The notes: a model not told the origin generated them from the sequence alone. DNA of 52,500 nucleotides from Chrysomallon squamiferum (GCA_012295275.1 CM022669.1:7534989-7587488); one strand, 5' to 3'; shown: positions 1 through 13,824, numbered from the stretch's first letter. Numbers and translations: made by a program.

Positions 1-1249
1 TGCTTGTTTTAGGTTTTCAGTTCACATTTTCTTTTGTATCACAGAATAACAGCACACGTGATGTCTCTACGATTTATACCCTGTCCAAAGAAATGAAAAA
101 AAGAACGTACAATAATTATTAGAGTCAAGACAGACTGACAAAGAGAGAGATAAAAAGACAGCGAGAGAAAAGTATGTTAGTCTATATATAGCAAGATACG
201 TCAATATACATAGGTTACACATGGATCATTCTTTGCATTAGGAATTTAAAATTGCTATGTTTATAAATAAATAAATAAACAAATAAATTAATTAATAAAA
301 TAAAATATTATAAAATAAAAAGATGAAAAAAAAAATAATATTTAATTATTTAGGTTCTTAATTTGTCAAAAATGGCTGACTAAAAGAACTGTCGGTGTCC
401 CTCATTTTTTGCAACCTTAATCTGCCAATTCAAAAATAAAATTAAGTCAGTGTCGTTTTTGAAACCACAAATTTCTTTGTCAGATGCTGAGTACAGTGAA
501 CAAAGGACACACTCTCATTTACTGATACTGAACATAAAACGACAAATTTCTGTCACCCTTACAACATTTCGGTGATTTTTAACAAGAGTGTCAGTCTAAT
601 TTCCACCATATTGTTATATCCGTGTCGTAATTTCCTTCCGTACGCTGACGCTCCAACCAAAAATGACAGCTGGCGACCGCTGGTTTCGCGTACTTGACCA
701 AGAATCCTCTGAATGCTTAATTAGAGGAATTTCATCAAGTTCGCGGGGATCTCGTGGTCATTATTAAGTCTATCTTAAGCTGTATAGAAATGTATTAAAT
801 CTGCTACAACTCTCTGTGAACTCTGATTGTATCTGAGAGTAAAAGTGCTGTATGTTAAGAGGCTGTGTATGTTTTCACAAACCTCGCTGGCTAAGTCGAA
901 ATAATTAACAAGAGTGTAGTCTAGGATAGAATCCCAGAACAAACTTAAAGTATATTTCCAAATACTGAGGTTCTGGACACTACCTTTGACATTCTTCCAA
1001 GTGATTGTTTTATTTGTTTTTTAGTAATAAAATCAGGTTTCATAATAATATAAAAATAAAGGACTCAAAAGGTCGTTACTGTTGTGTACAGTGTACTTGC
1101 TACTTAATGTTCTACACTTAAAGTTGTTTTCGAGTATTTATAAAATTATGAAGAATATTACCTATAATTGCAGTTTGTACGTACCATAACTAAATAAAAA
1201 CATATTTAAATATACACATGGATATTCTGATTAATATAAACAAATTACA
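1..1249. other. Intergenic, no gene; one complex island at about 598-770
   Basis: The stretch is AT-rich, unique-looking sequence without a credible coding frame. The part at 598-770 is more GC-balanced and holds TGACAGCTGG (a TGACAG word overlapping a CAGCTG E-box, 664-673) and TTAATTAGAGG (718-728), a homeobox-type core. Possible enhancer only. Confidence 0.35.
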
Positions 1250-1280
<31 letters not shown>

Positions 1281-1310
1281 TAAAAATTAATAATAAAATT
1301 AACAATAATA

Positions 1311-1401
<91 letters not shown>

Positions 1402-1475
1402 GTAATAATAAACAAATAAATAAATAAATAATAACGCATAACGTTTTTTTTTTTTTTTTTTTTTTTTTTCATAAT
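1250..1475. repeat. (AAAT)n/(AAT)n compound microsatellite plus poly-T
   Basis: AAAT and AAT units run from about 1253 to 1432, followed by a 25-base T run at 1446-1470. Open frames here are only repeat translations. Confidence 0.95.
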
Positions 1476-1479
1476 TACG

Positions 1480-1989
1480 AGAACAAAAACTCATAATCTG
1501 AAGGAACAGGTTAGCAGTGAGTCTTTGATGGAGAAAAGAAACAAAGGAAACATTCTGAAATTTCCACTGACACTTAGACCGGTCGATAACATTTATTTTC
1601 CATTTCCGTCGAGTTCGTTAGGTTATTGAATTAGACCCATGCTCTCTCCTTCCAGCTCCTCACAAAGAAATAATAGCCAAATGTGCGAGGATATTCAATT
1701 ACCCTGACTTGTAAAGCGATCCTCTTATCAGACAGCGCGCAGGTAACGTCCTTACAAATTAATATTTATGTCACTTTTCAGTGGACGGCGGTGACTGAAG
1801 ATACATTTAATCTTTCTGAGCATCCAGTCTGATTCATCGATGGGACACAGTCACGAACAAAAATAGTAATGCTGAAAATGAGATCGGAAAAGACCGAAAT
1901 TTCTTTTAGTTAGTTATGAAAGAGAGAAGCGTTGATCGTTTTATCAACGTAAAACATATGAGAAACAAACATGTAGATCAACGTCTGTA

Positions 1990-2053
<64 letters not shown>

Positions 2054-2745
2054 GGAGTATTTTGCGTACCTGTGTGTGTTGTCAAAAGATGTTTTTATTT
2101 TACGTTTAAACACGTTCTATGTTTTAACGTTATTCTTTTCATCAGCATATTAAAATTTTCTACACGTATTTCCTGTGATGCTACAACCGTTTACTTGCGA
2201 GTTTTCCCTCGTTTCTCTCGAGATGTCTGCAGACAGTTTATACGATGAAATCTAGTTTGTATTGAACTCTAACTAAATAAGCTGCCCGAGTGTTGACAGA
2301 GAATCACACCGGAGACCGTTAAGTGCCACTTAGGACCGGACTCGAGATAAGATTTCGCCGACTGGCCGACACGTCAAGCAGGCCTGAGACCATCGAAATC
2401 TATTGTCGTCAACTGACCGTTTGAAAAGATACAGACTTGTTCAGCTGAGAAAAAAGCAGCCAATCCTCCGACTGTCCTCGTCAAGACGTTTACACTGACG
2501 ACTGCTTTGAAACTTGCTTTTAGATCAATATGGCTTTCTTCATCCTGTCGTTCTTGGAATAAAATAGTGTGCTACTCTTTGTGACAAATATGTGTTTGTG
2601 TGTCTCATGTGCAAATTTTCTTCTTCTTCTACTGTTTTGTTAAACAAATATTTTTTGTTCTTTCTGTCTGTGACTAATATAAAGCTCTTCAGCGTAGAAA
2701 ATACTACTTCCGGGAAATCTTTTGTGTCTTTAAAAGCGGCAAGAA
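1480..2745. other. Intergenic; complex islands at about 1560-1870 and 2270-2560
   Basis: Both islands are non-repetitive and GC-balanced compared with the flanks. No splice-framed coding sequence could be assembled. The second contains several CGAC, GCCGAC and CACGTC words. Confidence 0.3.
1993..2051. repeat. (GT)n microsatellite
   Basis: This is an uninterrupted GT tract of about 29 units. Confidence 0.97.
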
Positions 2746-3276
2746 GTGCACAACTTCCGGTCGTTTGAAAAGTTTATTTTGATGAGGAAAATATTGAACA
2801 ACAGTTTTTTTTTTTGTTTTGTTTTGTTTTGTTTTCTTAAATGTTATTTTGGACAAAATGTTTGTTCAGAAAACTTCCGATACTTCAAACAACGATACTT
2901 GCACAGAAGCTCTGTTTTGTTGATATCTAAAAACCAGTACAAACAATTCTGAGATAGAGTGCGATAAGAGATAAAATATCAGAAAACTATAAACGAATGA
3001 GAGTGAAATCAAACTGTTATATAAGCCGTATAAGTAAATGGAAACCGCAAATAAAGATTATTCTAGACTTAAACCTATCAACTACGCTGGAGTACTATAT
3101 TATCTATTTTATTTTACTACCGATGACGTTGAATTTGCTTCCGGAGGTATCTCTTTATCAAAGCTTAAAACATCGTTTTGCATAGGCAGTAGATAATCTG
3201 AGTACTTGTATACATCCATGAGATCATAGCAACACAGGTTTGTATAGGATAACTTTGATAACTTTAACAAATAAAA

Positions 3277-3301
3277 TTTTTTTTTTTTTTTTTTTTTTTT
3301 T
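3277..3301. repeat. Poly-T tract
   Basis: A 25-base T run follows ATAAAA. Confidence 0.95.
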
Positions 3302-3399
3302 GAATTTTCAATAATTCCAAGGAATTATTTCTGAATATGAGGTCTTGGCAAGAATATCCACAGTATAAGAAATCCACAGATATTCTTTGAGATCCTTTT

Positions 3400-3499
<100 letters not shown>

Positions 3500-3762
3500 G
3501 CATGCATGTAATATAAAAATAAAATGCTTCAACTTCTGATGACTCAGTTTTTAATTAATGCTTGTATCTTACCCAGTTGTGATGAGCTGACTTCTAAAGT
3601 GAAGACGTAGACGGCAAACAAGAGCAGATAACCCTTGGAATGAGCCATGTGGAGGCGGATGTGACGTCAGTTATCACTTTACAAAAATCATCTGCAAAAT
3701 ATCAGTCTAGCATCTTTGTAGAGTGTGTTTGAGAGATCCATACATATAATCTGAAATAACAA

Positions 3763-3763
<1 letters not shown>

Positions 3764-3854
<91 letters not shown>
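3764..3854. repeat. (TAG)n trinucleotide repeat
   Basis: This is a pure run of about 30 TAG units. The poly-Thr frame on the other strand is a repeat artefact. Confidence 0.97.
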
Positions 3855-4880
3855 ATAAAGGTTAAAATATTAAACAATAAAGATACATACAAAACAAAAA
3901 ACAAAAGCATAAAAACACATCTACACACCAGTTCATGCATTGAAAAACTTATAATTACTGTCGATCTTTTTATGAATACTACAAAGACGATAAATATGAT
4001 AGGAGAAATAGCTAAGATTTTAGAAATATTGTTAATAAAATATTGTTAATAGAATATTGTTAATAAAATATATTCCAGTATAAGTAGTTGTAATATATAG
4101 ATTTATATCTTTTTTGTGTTTTAGTACTAGTTTCATACAGAAAATACACGTCTAAAATTCACTGGTTATATCGAAACAACAGAAATTAGCTGTGGAGTCC
4201 GATATACTGAAATAAAACAAATTCGACTGAGAGAGTAAAACATCTCTCGGATTTATCGAACTTATTAACCCTGATAAGCAATCTATATTTTAGTATATTC
4301 AGAGACTCTAAGAGTGAAGCTATTACAGTTGAAATGCACGCTAATATTTATAAAGTAGTTTGTTTAAAAAAACAAGTATTTATTACACGTATTTCCTACG
4401 ACACTGCGACTCTTTACTCGCGTGATGGTGTATTAAACATATTAAAATAAAATAAAATTTACGTAATAAAAAGAAAGGGGGTTTTTCGTTTCTTTTTATT
4501 AAATAATGACTTACATATGTTAGTGTGGACATTTGTGGTACCCGAGAGACCTTTTTGAAGTGCTGCTTTTAATACACTCAGGGTACTTGTCATAAACGAT
4601 AAGAGAAATGTTCTGTTTAGACCACTAAGTGAAATAACGCACACTACTGGAAAAGAATAATTGATGAATAAAACATGATAATCGTTCTCTGGCGTGATTA
4701 ACTATCGTATCGGTGGTGCGATCTATCACTGATACGTTGTCACGTGGTTGACGTGCAAGTGATAATGATTGCTAGGTGCGAGCACGTTTTCTGATTCGCT
4801 CCTTCATTCTGTCATATCGTGTTGATTCTGTCACATCTTGTTGATTCTTTTTATTCAGTCTGATATGTTAAAAAGATGTA

Positions 4881-4884
<4 letters not shown>

Positions 4885-4956
<72 letters not shown>
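4885..4956. repeat. (GA)n microsatellite
   Basis: This is a pure GA tract of about 35 units, followed by a GA-rich purine stretch to about 5100. Confidence 0.97.
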
Positions 4957-4959
<3 letters not shown>

Positions 4960-5199
4960 ATACAGACTCGGACGGTGTGATGCCATATGTTTGTATATGT
5001 TAGAGAGAGAAGAGAAAGACAGAGGAGAAGAAGAAGAAGTAAAACAAAAAATGATAATAATAATGGTAAATAAAAATTAGAAGCCAACAGAGAGAGAAGA
5101 GTAAACGAAGGAGTGGATACGAACTTAAAAGCAATTATATAAAATAAAAATTAAAAAAATGGAGAATAAATAACACATTCCAATAATGCTGAGCTACGG

Positions 5200-5600
5200 T
5201 GTTTATTGTAATTTTATTTTTTTCTCAGTTGAATGTGCAACTTTTTTTTAATTTTATTTTTATTTTTTATTTTATTTTTTCTATCTCTAATAATATTTTA
5301 GAAAATAGTTTATAGATTATTATTTTTTGAGTCTTTGAAGTATTTTCTTTTTTATTTCATTTTATTTCATTTTTTATTTATTTCTGTTGTTGTTGTTATT
5401 ATTGCTGTTCCTTTCTCTAACGTCTTTTATAGATTATTATTTTTATTATTCCAGTTCTTGAAGTATTATTTCTTGTTTATTATTATTATTATTTACTTTT
5501 TTTATTTATTTATTTTGTTTTTTGTTTTAGTTTACTTTTTTATTTTTTTTTTTTTTCTTCCGTTCTCTAACGTGTACTTTAGAAAATACTGCATAGACTT
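5200..5600. repeat. T-rich low-complexity block
   Basis: The block is T-dominated with ATTT and ATT runs. It contains two related ACG-TCTTTTAGA-AATA segments (CTAACGTCTTTTATAGATTA and CTAACGTGTACTTTAGAAAA) that suggest an old internal duplication. No gene is seen. Confidence 0.8.
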
Positions 5601-5699
5601 TTTATTATTATTCCTATCCTTGAAGTATGGTCACATTGGCAGTACGAGGAAGAAAATCATTTAACAGACAAAACACAAAACTGGTTATTCTGTCGCTTG

Positions 5700-6340
5700 T
5701 TAAATGTAAAATGTAACAGCAATAGAAATTGCAACTGTACGCAAAAATTTGGCTGTAATTTTCGTCTTCTTCAGCTAAATAACTGCCATTAACTCGCAAA
5801 CTGTCCAATGCAACACTATCGAGATGGCGATTTGTGATTGGCACCTTGCACAAACCGTGTCTGGAGTTTATCGGTTGGTTGGCACTTTCTACGAACGATA
5901 ACGCTAACTACCGAAAAAAAAAAAAAAAAAAAATCCCACCCAGTTTGTGCGTCCACGATATGAATATTCATCTTCTTGGAAAATGTTGATAATTATGAAT
6001 AATGGCTTATATCGGTGTAAAGACTGATTGTCTATAATTGCCACAATTTGTGAGTAAGAAGAAGACTTTTTTTCTTTTTCCACATTTCAAAGACCAAAGC
6101 GTAGCTATCGAAATCGCATCGAAAACACAAAGATTTATCATTAGCAGACGACAGTTTTTCAAAAGGTCGATCCGCCGAAGAGGGTTAGGTTAATAATCCT
6201 TTGAAACAAGATATTACAAGAGAAACCTAAAAGCCTTTTCTTTTTTCCTTCTTCTCTGTCGCAGATTGCAGGCGGTTTGTCATTAGATCGGCACTTCGCG
6301 GGTTTCAGCCAAGGACGTCTACATGTGTAGCTTTGTCCAA
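5700..6340. promoter_or_regulatory. Complex island with POU-like palindrome
   Basis: The island holds the 12-bp palindrome ATGAATATTCAT (5960-5971), resembling palindromic POU-homodimer sites, followed by TTATGAATAATGG. Two inverted copies of a GATTGGCAC/GTTGGCACT word lie at about 5836 and 5876. Regulatory function is inferred from words only. Confidence 0.3.
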
Positions 6341-6818
6341 AACAGTCGTAAATACAACCAAAAAAATAATGAGCCTACTAATTCAGTTTTTATCTGCAGT
6401 TTTCACCCTCACACGGCACAAAACTACACAAATCAAAGCATTCAGTGCAAGGAAATAATTATTATTGATTTCAAATAAAATATTTTAAAGGCGCATATTC
6501 AGGATTTTTAACAGCGGTTCCTAGCCTTTCTTACCACTTAAAGTTAAGTGTTTTTCATTCTTAGCTAACGTATATTTTATACGCGTGTGTGTGTTTGAAA
6601 AGGAAATTGTTTGTTGAATAAAATTGTTTACATCCAGGAACCTCTATTTAACAGAAATTAAGAGGTGACAATATCACTTGGGAAAAAAAAAAAATTATTG
6701 TTAAGCAACGAGGCTTCTGCTTGTAAGTTCTGGTATCGCATTCTTGGAAAATGCATCGTCTCTGTGATCCTAACTCTTCTGAAACGTCGTCCTTCGTAAC
6801 AACCTGCTTTGATTTGTA

Positions 6819-6820
<2 letters not shown>

Positions 6821-6894
<74 letters not shown>
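6821..6894. repeat. (TC)n microsatellite
   Basis: This is a pure TC tract of about 37 units. Confidence 0.97.
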
Positions 6895-6896
<2 letters not shown>

Positions 6897-7739
6897 AGTG
6901 CTGTAACATTAATACTTTAACACTACCTTTGATAGAGAAGCCCCGTTACTTAACTATCATTACAAACATCCTTCAACCCTGCAATGGAAGAAAGCACATT
7001 TCTCATATTTCTTTAGTTACGCTTTAATAATGCACGCACGCGTTGTCTTTCATATAGTAAACAAAAGAATGCTTTACCAAATAAAACGAAATAGAGGTTG
7101 CTATGGAGATAAGGCAGATTTTCATTTTTTTTTTTTTTTTTTTATACAGAAAGGACGAACGTTTGATCTGTATATCCGAAAATTAGATTATCCTAACTTG
7201 TGAGTCACACTTAAAATTGATTTATCGCAAATTAATAGTTTTGCGTAAATACAGCGAGACGAATATATTAGTGTGAATTAGTTCATAACTGAGGAAATAA
7301 AAAATAAAAACGTATACGAGACTGAGTGAAGTAAACAAAAAATAACGCAGTGAAGACAGCCCTGAAACATAGATAAAAACACTTACACACATACATACAT
7401 ACATATTTAAATGCAGACAAATGCACGAACATAATAATTATAATAATTATACTACAATCGTAAATTACACAAAAACATATATTATAACGAGAAGAAGCAT
7501 GTCAAGTGATAAACATAGACAGAGAGAAAGATGAACAGACTGAAAGACAGATAAAAGGATAGACAGACAGACAGATACAGAATGATAATAGATGGATGGA
7601 TAGATAGATGGATAAATAGACAAATGAGATAGATATGACGCAACAACGATGCAGTATCTGAAAAATCCGTGTATGGGAATGATGACTAAGTGATAAAAGA
7701 CAGACAGACAGACAGCAGACAGAGCATTCATTTATTTTT

Positions 7740-8430
7740 CATAAACGATAATTCGCTTCGTTTTCACCGACATTAATGCAGCCATATCCCATTCAGATGT
7801 ATTAAAGTCCAATTTACTACATTCGTCCTGTTACAAATTCCGAACTCACAAGAGAATGTAATTTCATCTTCTGCGGTAAGCTCTTCCCACAAAAATGATG
7901 GAGAGTTTCAAATCATGACGTCTCACCTCAACCGGAAGATGAAGTGGAGAGGGAAGACGGATTGAAATCGGCGCGTTTTAAACTCGTTCTTCGGCCGTAA
8001 ATGAGTCTGGCCCGGGAATCTGACAGACACGTTCTGTGCAATCGTCTCTGCGTTATGACGACTTATAGATACGAGAGGGTTTAATGATGCCAGCAGAAGA
8101 ATAACTCCCCGTGAATCAGTCGCCACGACTCAGTGACACGCCGCTTGTAATTGTTGACCGAACGCCAGTCTACGGCGATTATGGGGACGTACTCGAGCGT
8201 ACTGCCATCGTAGCAGATAGAGAAACAAACCAACAAAAAAAAAAAAATAATAATAATAAATTAAAAAAATCCAACAACGCAGAGCGACCTATTTCTGAAA
8301 CAGTTAGAGAGCCAACTTGACCTCGCACTGTCGACCGAAAGAGATGGGAGCAAAAATGAGTCATTATTAATCATTCACAAAATCTCGAGAGCGTGTTCCC
8401 TAATGCAGTTATTATTAGTTTTATTAGGAA
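7740..8430. other. GC-balanced complex island
   Basis: Between an ATT/GACA-repeat zone and a poly-T run lies about 600 bp of complex sequence with open frames on both strands (7923-8126 minus, 8111-8320 plus). Neither frame has recognisable protein features. It may be a conserved non-coding element or an eroded exon. Confidence 0.3.
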
Positions 8431-9744
8431 ACAACCATTCTTTTTTTTTTTTTTTTTTTTTTTTGTTTCAGGTTAAATTTTGACTTGCGGCGTTCATTTG
8501 ATGGACTAGAAAAATGTTTAGAAAATGGAAATTTTAAATGAATATTGCTGAATGTGCTACGTTTTGTCAAAGTTGGTTTTATTTTCTTGGTTTATGTGAT
8601 TGGTTAACTATATGTATTAGATTATAATTTGTGTATGTATGTGTTTCTGTTGTTAAGTATGTAGGTTGATATGTGTATATGTTAGTCTGTCAGTATGTAA
8701 ATATGTCTCGTTGTCTGTTTGCATACATGGATGGATGGATGAATGTATACGTCCATACGTACGTATGTGAGTTCGCGTTTTTGTTATTGTTGTTCTTTGT
8801 TTTTTCTAAGCAATCTGTTTATATCAGCTATTTGTTTTAGGACTTTATATTCCTTTCGTCTTTTTTTAAAGTGGTTGATTGTTTTTGAGAGTAATTATTA
8901 TTATTATTTTTTTTTTTTTTCCTTTTTTTCTTTATACCCTCGTCTTCCATCGCGGGTCTCTTTACGGTGTTCTTGAAATATCGACAACTCTCTTCCCTTG
9001 ATTGGCATTTCGTCAAGATTAGTGGTCAGTCAGTGGACGAGAGTGGACTGGCCTCTTAATGTCCAGTTTCTAATTAACTCTGTTGTGATTTTGGATAAAA
9101 CTGTTTGATGAAACTGTTTTCCATTCTGCGGTTCTCTTTTAAAAATATCTCTGATATTACTGGCTGAGAGAACGTGATTTTGTCAGTTTCACGTTTTAAA
9201 TCTGACGTAAATCAGATTGGTAATTGTTTGTAAAAATGTTGTTTTATTGAGTCTTTGTGTGGAGATCGGAGGTTTTGTTATGAAAAGAGATTTTTTAGTT
9301 ATTTATGATGAATCCAATATGATGATAATTTAATGATGATAATTAAAATGACAATGATGATGACGACCATAATGTTGATAACTATTATAATGATGATGAG
9401 GAGAATAATGATGCCGATGACAATCATGATATTTTATATCAGAACCTTTTTCTATGCACATTTCATTTCACGAAATCAAATAATTTATTGAAAATGTTTT
9501 CAAAGTAAGTTAGAAACTATTTTCATTCTGAAATACTTGAATGCAAGAGCGAAATGTTAGAAAGAAAGAAATGGCCGTTAATCAACACGTCAGATACGCT
9601 TTGTTTTATTCAGTCTGTGACCAGACGTGTAGAGGGAACAAAATGTCTGACTTTAACACTTTAAACAGATTTTCCTAGCTGTGACGTTAATGTGGACTGT
9701 GGCGTTTTAATCATTTTTAATTTTAATTTTAATTTTTATTTAAT

Positions 9745-9872
9745 TTATTTAGTTATTATTATTATTATCATCATCACTACTATTATTATTATCATTATCA
9801 TTGTCATTATTATTATTGTTATTATTATCATTATTATTGTTATTATTATTATTATTATTGTTGTTGTTGTTG

Positions 9873-9945
<73 letters not shown>

Positions 9946-9972
9946 CATTACTATTGATATTATTATTATTTT
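9745..9972. repeat. (ATT)n compound repeat with CAT and GTT variants
   Basis: ATT units are interspersed with CATTATC, CAT and a GTT block (about 9860-9878), then become pure ATT. Confidence 0.95.
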
Positions 9973-10511
9973 ACTTTTGATTTTTGATTTTTTAAATAAT
10001 ATTTTTTTCTTGTTATAATCTGTAAATCTCAAAGCAGTTTTTCCTCCACTTCCGCAGCCGCGAGTTCTAGGAGTTACTAAATATCACAAAATTACTCTTA
10101 CCCGTTTCTAGCCACTCCGTCACACTGTCACGTGACTGTCACTGACACAACAAATTGGAAACCCGACACACGTCAACGAAACACACGTTTCCGTTTTCGT
10201 CTCTTTACGAAGTTGATTGATAAACTGAAACTTTTCAGAAATTTTTAACTGAACTTAAAACCTCTCACTCTTGTTAGGCTTAATAATAACAGTTTTTATT
10301 AACAGTTTGTTGTTTTGTACCTCTGGGTTATTGAAAAACAGTTTGAAAAAAGTTACCATTATCTGTACTCTGTAAACTAAATTGCATAATAATAATAATG
10401 TATAATAATGCAACATTGCATTGGACTTTTTAAAAAAAAAAAAAATTTTCTTTTATTCATTTTATTTTACTTTTGTTGTTGTTATGTTATTCTAAATGTT
10501 GCCAAGAAAAA

Positions 10512-10780
10512 TTTTAAATTACTGTTTTTCTCGGACCAAATAAAGGTAAAGAAAGATAAAATATATATCATTCAAGAAATGTTTTTTAAATAATGACAAG
10601 GTTTGTGATATTGTCACGCTGATTATAACACAAAGGACAGTTCCTAAAATTTTAAATTACTGTTTTTCTCGGACCAAGTAAAGGTAAAGATAAAATATAT
10701 ATCATTCACGACATGTTTTTTGAATAATGACAAGGTTTGTGATATTGTCAAGCTGGTTATGACACAAAGCACAGTTCCTA
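10512..10780. repeat. Tandem duplication, 138-bp unit, two copies
   Basis: Copy 1 (10512-10649) and copy 2 (10650-10780) both run from TTTTAAATTACTGTTTTTCT through GGTTTGTGATATTGTCA to CACAGTTCCTA or its variant, with a handful of substitutions and one small deletion. Confidence 0.85.
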
Positions 10781-11029
10781 TTTATTTTTTACCTAACAAT
10801 AAGATTTTCTTCAGTATTTTCCACTAATGTGTGTGTGTAATAACTATGACATCAGAGATGAGTTTCATTACATATTTATATGCATGTTTTTAACAACCAA
10901 AAGAACCGTTACCTATCAGTTTTCTGTCAGTCTAAACCAAGCATTCATAAATTTTATAAATTATTTAACTCGAAAAAGTCTGAGTCCTTAGAAAACTTTC
11001 CATTTTCTGTAATCTGATCATGAATGTTT

Positions 11030-11191
11030 TCAAATCCTCTGGCTGGTATGTTGACATATTGTACATATTTTTGTTATTATGTACATTATTGTAAATCCAC
11101 CGTCTTGTTATAACTGTTATAGTTATATTTAATTTTGTATCCTCACATACCGTAGTCTAGGGCTGAGTGTAAATAAAGTTCAGTTCAGTTG
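11030..11191 (+). mobile_element. Probable 3' end of a degenerate non-LTR retrotransposon
   Basis: The segment ends in AATAAAGTTCAGTTCAGTTG, an AATAAA signal merging into a short tandem GTTCA tail. Such tails are common at the 3' ends of LINE copies in molluscs, as I recall. No reverse transcriptase frame is visible upstream, so the copy would be 5'-truncated. Confidence 0.4.
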
Positions 11192-11314
11192 TGGAGGTTG
11201 GGGTATGCAGCGAAGTCTGAGAACTGTTTGATGTGAAAAAGATATCAGCGGGAAATATTGTTTGTGATGTCACATTCTGGACGAAGATAAATTAGAAGAA
11301 AAATCAGAATAGCA

Positions 11315-11820
11315 TTTATTTATTGATTTATTGATTTATTTATTCATTTGTTTATTTATTTATTCATTCATTCATTCATTATTTTATTTTATTTTAATTA
11401 TTTATTTATTCATTTATTCGTTTATTTATGTTAATTTGGCAATTATTACTTGTCTTTTAAATTTATCTGTTTGCTATTTTTTTTTATTCTTATATTTAAT
11501 TTTTTATTTATTCATTTAAATAATTAATGACGAAAAAAACTGCAATAATTAAATGTTCGATTTTTCTTAATACTTTATTCTTTTTTCTTTTCTTTACTTT
11601 TTTTTTCTTTAATTTTAATTACTGTGTTGTTTTTTTGTTTTATTTTTTGTTTTTTGGTTTTTATGGTTTTCTCTTCTATTTTGTCGTTATTTCTTTTCTT
11701 TTCTTTTTTCTTCTTTTTTTTTTTTTTTTCTTTTTTTCTTTTTATTTCCTTTCCTGTTTTTTCCTTATCTTCTTCTTCTTCTTCTTCTTCTTTCTTCTTC
11801 TTCTTCTTCTTCTTCTTCAG
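11315..11820. repeat. (ATTT)n block grading into a T/C-rich and (TTC)n tract
   Basis: TTTA/TTCA tetramers (11315-11440) are followed by T-rich sequence and a TTC run (11770-11818). Long Phe/Leu-rich open frames on the + strand are repeat translations. Confidence 0.92.
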
Positions 11821-12332
11821 ACCTGAGCAAATACAAGTTAATTACTCTATTGGTTTATCTTTTTTTTAAGCAAAACGTTTTTCCCTCCGATTTTCTCCCT
11901 GCGTGATTAGTTGGGCATATATTTCAAACATTTGTCACCAAGTGATCTGATGAAGTCTTTGTTTCCAGTTCCTCGTTAATCAGTCCTTTTTACTCTTTCT
12001 CTTCTCAGATTTTCAAAACGTTTTTTTCTGTTTTCACACTTTCTGTTAAAGGGGCGTTATTCAAATGATTCGATGTCACAAGTGTGTTCTTATTTTTATT
12101 TCTTACATTTACGTTTCTTTTGTTTCTCTTTTTGTATTTAAGGTATTTTACTAATCAATAAATAAACGAACGTTGAAGGTGTTTGCTGGAGCGGATTTCA
12201 TATATTATATTTTTATTTTTTATTATTATTTTTTTTTCTAATACTAATGCGAACCACTCCTACCATTGCTATTTCTACTGATACCAATAAAATTATTATT
12301 ATGACAGTGATGTTGATGATGATGATGGATAT

Positions 12333-12355
12333 CATTATTATCATCATCATCATCA

Positions 12356-12396
<41 letters not shown>

Positions 12397-12410
12397 TTTT
12401 TTTTTTTTTT
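12333..12410. repeat. (CAT)n(ATT)n plus poly-T
   Basis: CAT units pass into a long ATT run and a T run. Confidence 0.95.
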
Positions 12411-12829
12411 ATTACAGAAAATATCAACTAAAATAATATATTATGTGAGTGTTTGTGTGTGTGTGCGTGAGCGCGTGTGTAAAAATTAATAACAATAAAA
12501 AAATCAAATAAAAAACACGCACATGTGACTTAGATGTTAAGTGTATTTACGACATTGGTGTCCAAATATGTATAAAACTCTTCATTTTTGAACATTGCAG
12601 AGGTAAAAGCTGCATTCTTTTTAGTTTAAAGTAACAAAACACCTAAATGTGATACGAACATTTTAAAATTCAGAAAAGAAGTAAATCAATACGTTAAAAG
12701 TACGCATAACCTATTTTTTAATTTTAACGTTACCGTTGCCACGGTTACAAAATGCGAAATAAAATAAAATAATAGTCAGTGGGCTTCTTCTTTTTCTTCC
12801 CCAATGTGTCAGGTACGAAACTAAACCAG

Positions 12830-12960
12830 TTAACTAGCTTTGCAGCGTTCGTGATTTTGGCGCCAAACTGTTCCTGATTGATTCTCTTTAAGTAGGACGT
12901 AAACACTAAGTAAATCAATTACGTGTTTAATTTAGACTGAAGAGGGGAGATTAAGTGTGC
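12830..12960. promoter_or_regulatory. Island with E2F palindrome and Pbx/Hox-like site
   Basis: TTTGGCGCCAAA (12856-12867) is a perfect palindromic E2F/DP-type site. TGATTGATT (12875-12883), a Pbx/Hox-type word, follows eight bases later. Confidence 0.35.
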
Positions 12961-13120
12961 ACAGTTTCTGTTTATTAAACACACTGATCTTTATATAATT
13001 TACATATGAAAATAACCAGGGTTCTGCGAAGGTGTGAAAACAAACAATGCAGGCAATCACAACTCTTTTCCGTTATTTTTCCTAACAGAAGAAAATTAAT
13101 TGCTAGTAAACGTTTTTTCC

Positions 13121-13121
<1 letters not shown>

Positions 13122-13152
<31 letters not shown>

Positions 13153-13308
13153 TGAAAGAAAAAAAAAAAAAAAAAATTAGCTGTTTCAAGCGTCTTTTTT
13201 TTTTTCCATTGGTTAACGGAAAAACACAAAAACAATGAGAAAAAGGAAAAAGATTTTTATGAAAAAAGCTGTTTCATGTCTGAAGACGTTTTCTGTTTTT
13301 TCGTCAGA

Positions 13309-13345
<37 letters not shown>
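13122..13345. repeat. Poly-A and poly-T tracts
   Basis: Two A runs (13124-13152, 13159-13176) and a T run (13316-13340) enclose low-complexity sequence. Confidence 0.92.
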
Positions 13346-13351
<6 letters not shown>

Positions 13352-13599
13352 TGAGACCATTATGTTATTTGTTTAGATAACAATTGAAATTACAGTTAAA
13401 ATAAAAAAAATAAAATCAATTTTTCTGAAAAATTCCAGTAATATCTGAAATTTTGAGTAAAATAGTTTCTTTCAACCATTATTATGATTTTTTTTTTTTT
13501 TTTTATAGCTGGTAAGTACCTCATTTATATTCGACCAAACTACGAACTACTCCTATCCAAGAGTTGATCTGACAGTAAAAATAGTACCTGTATCTGTAT

Positions 13600-13797
<198 letters not shown>

Positions 13798-13824
13798 TGA
13801 TAGAAAAATAACCAACTTTAAATA

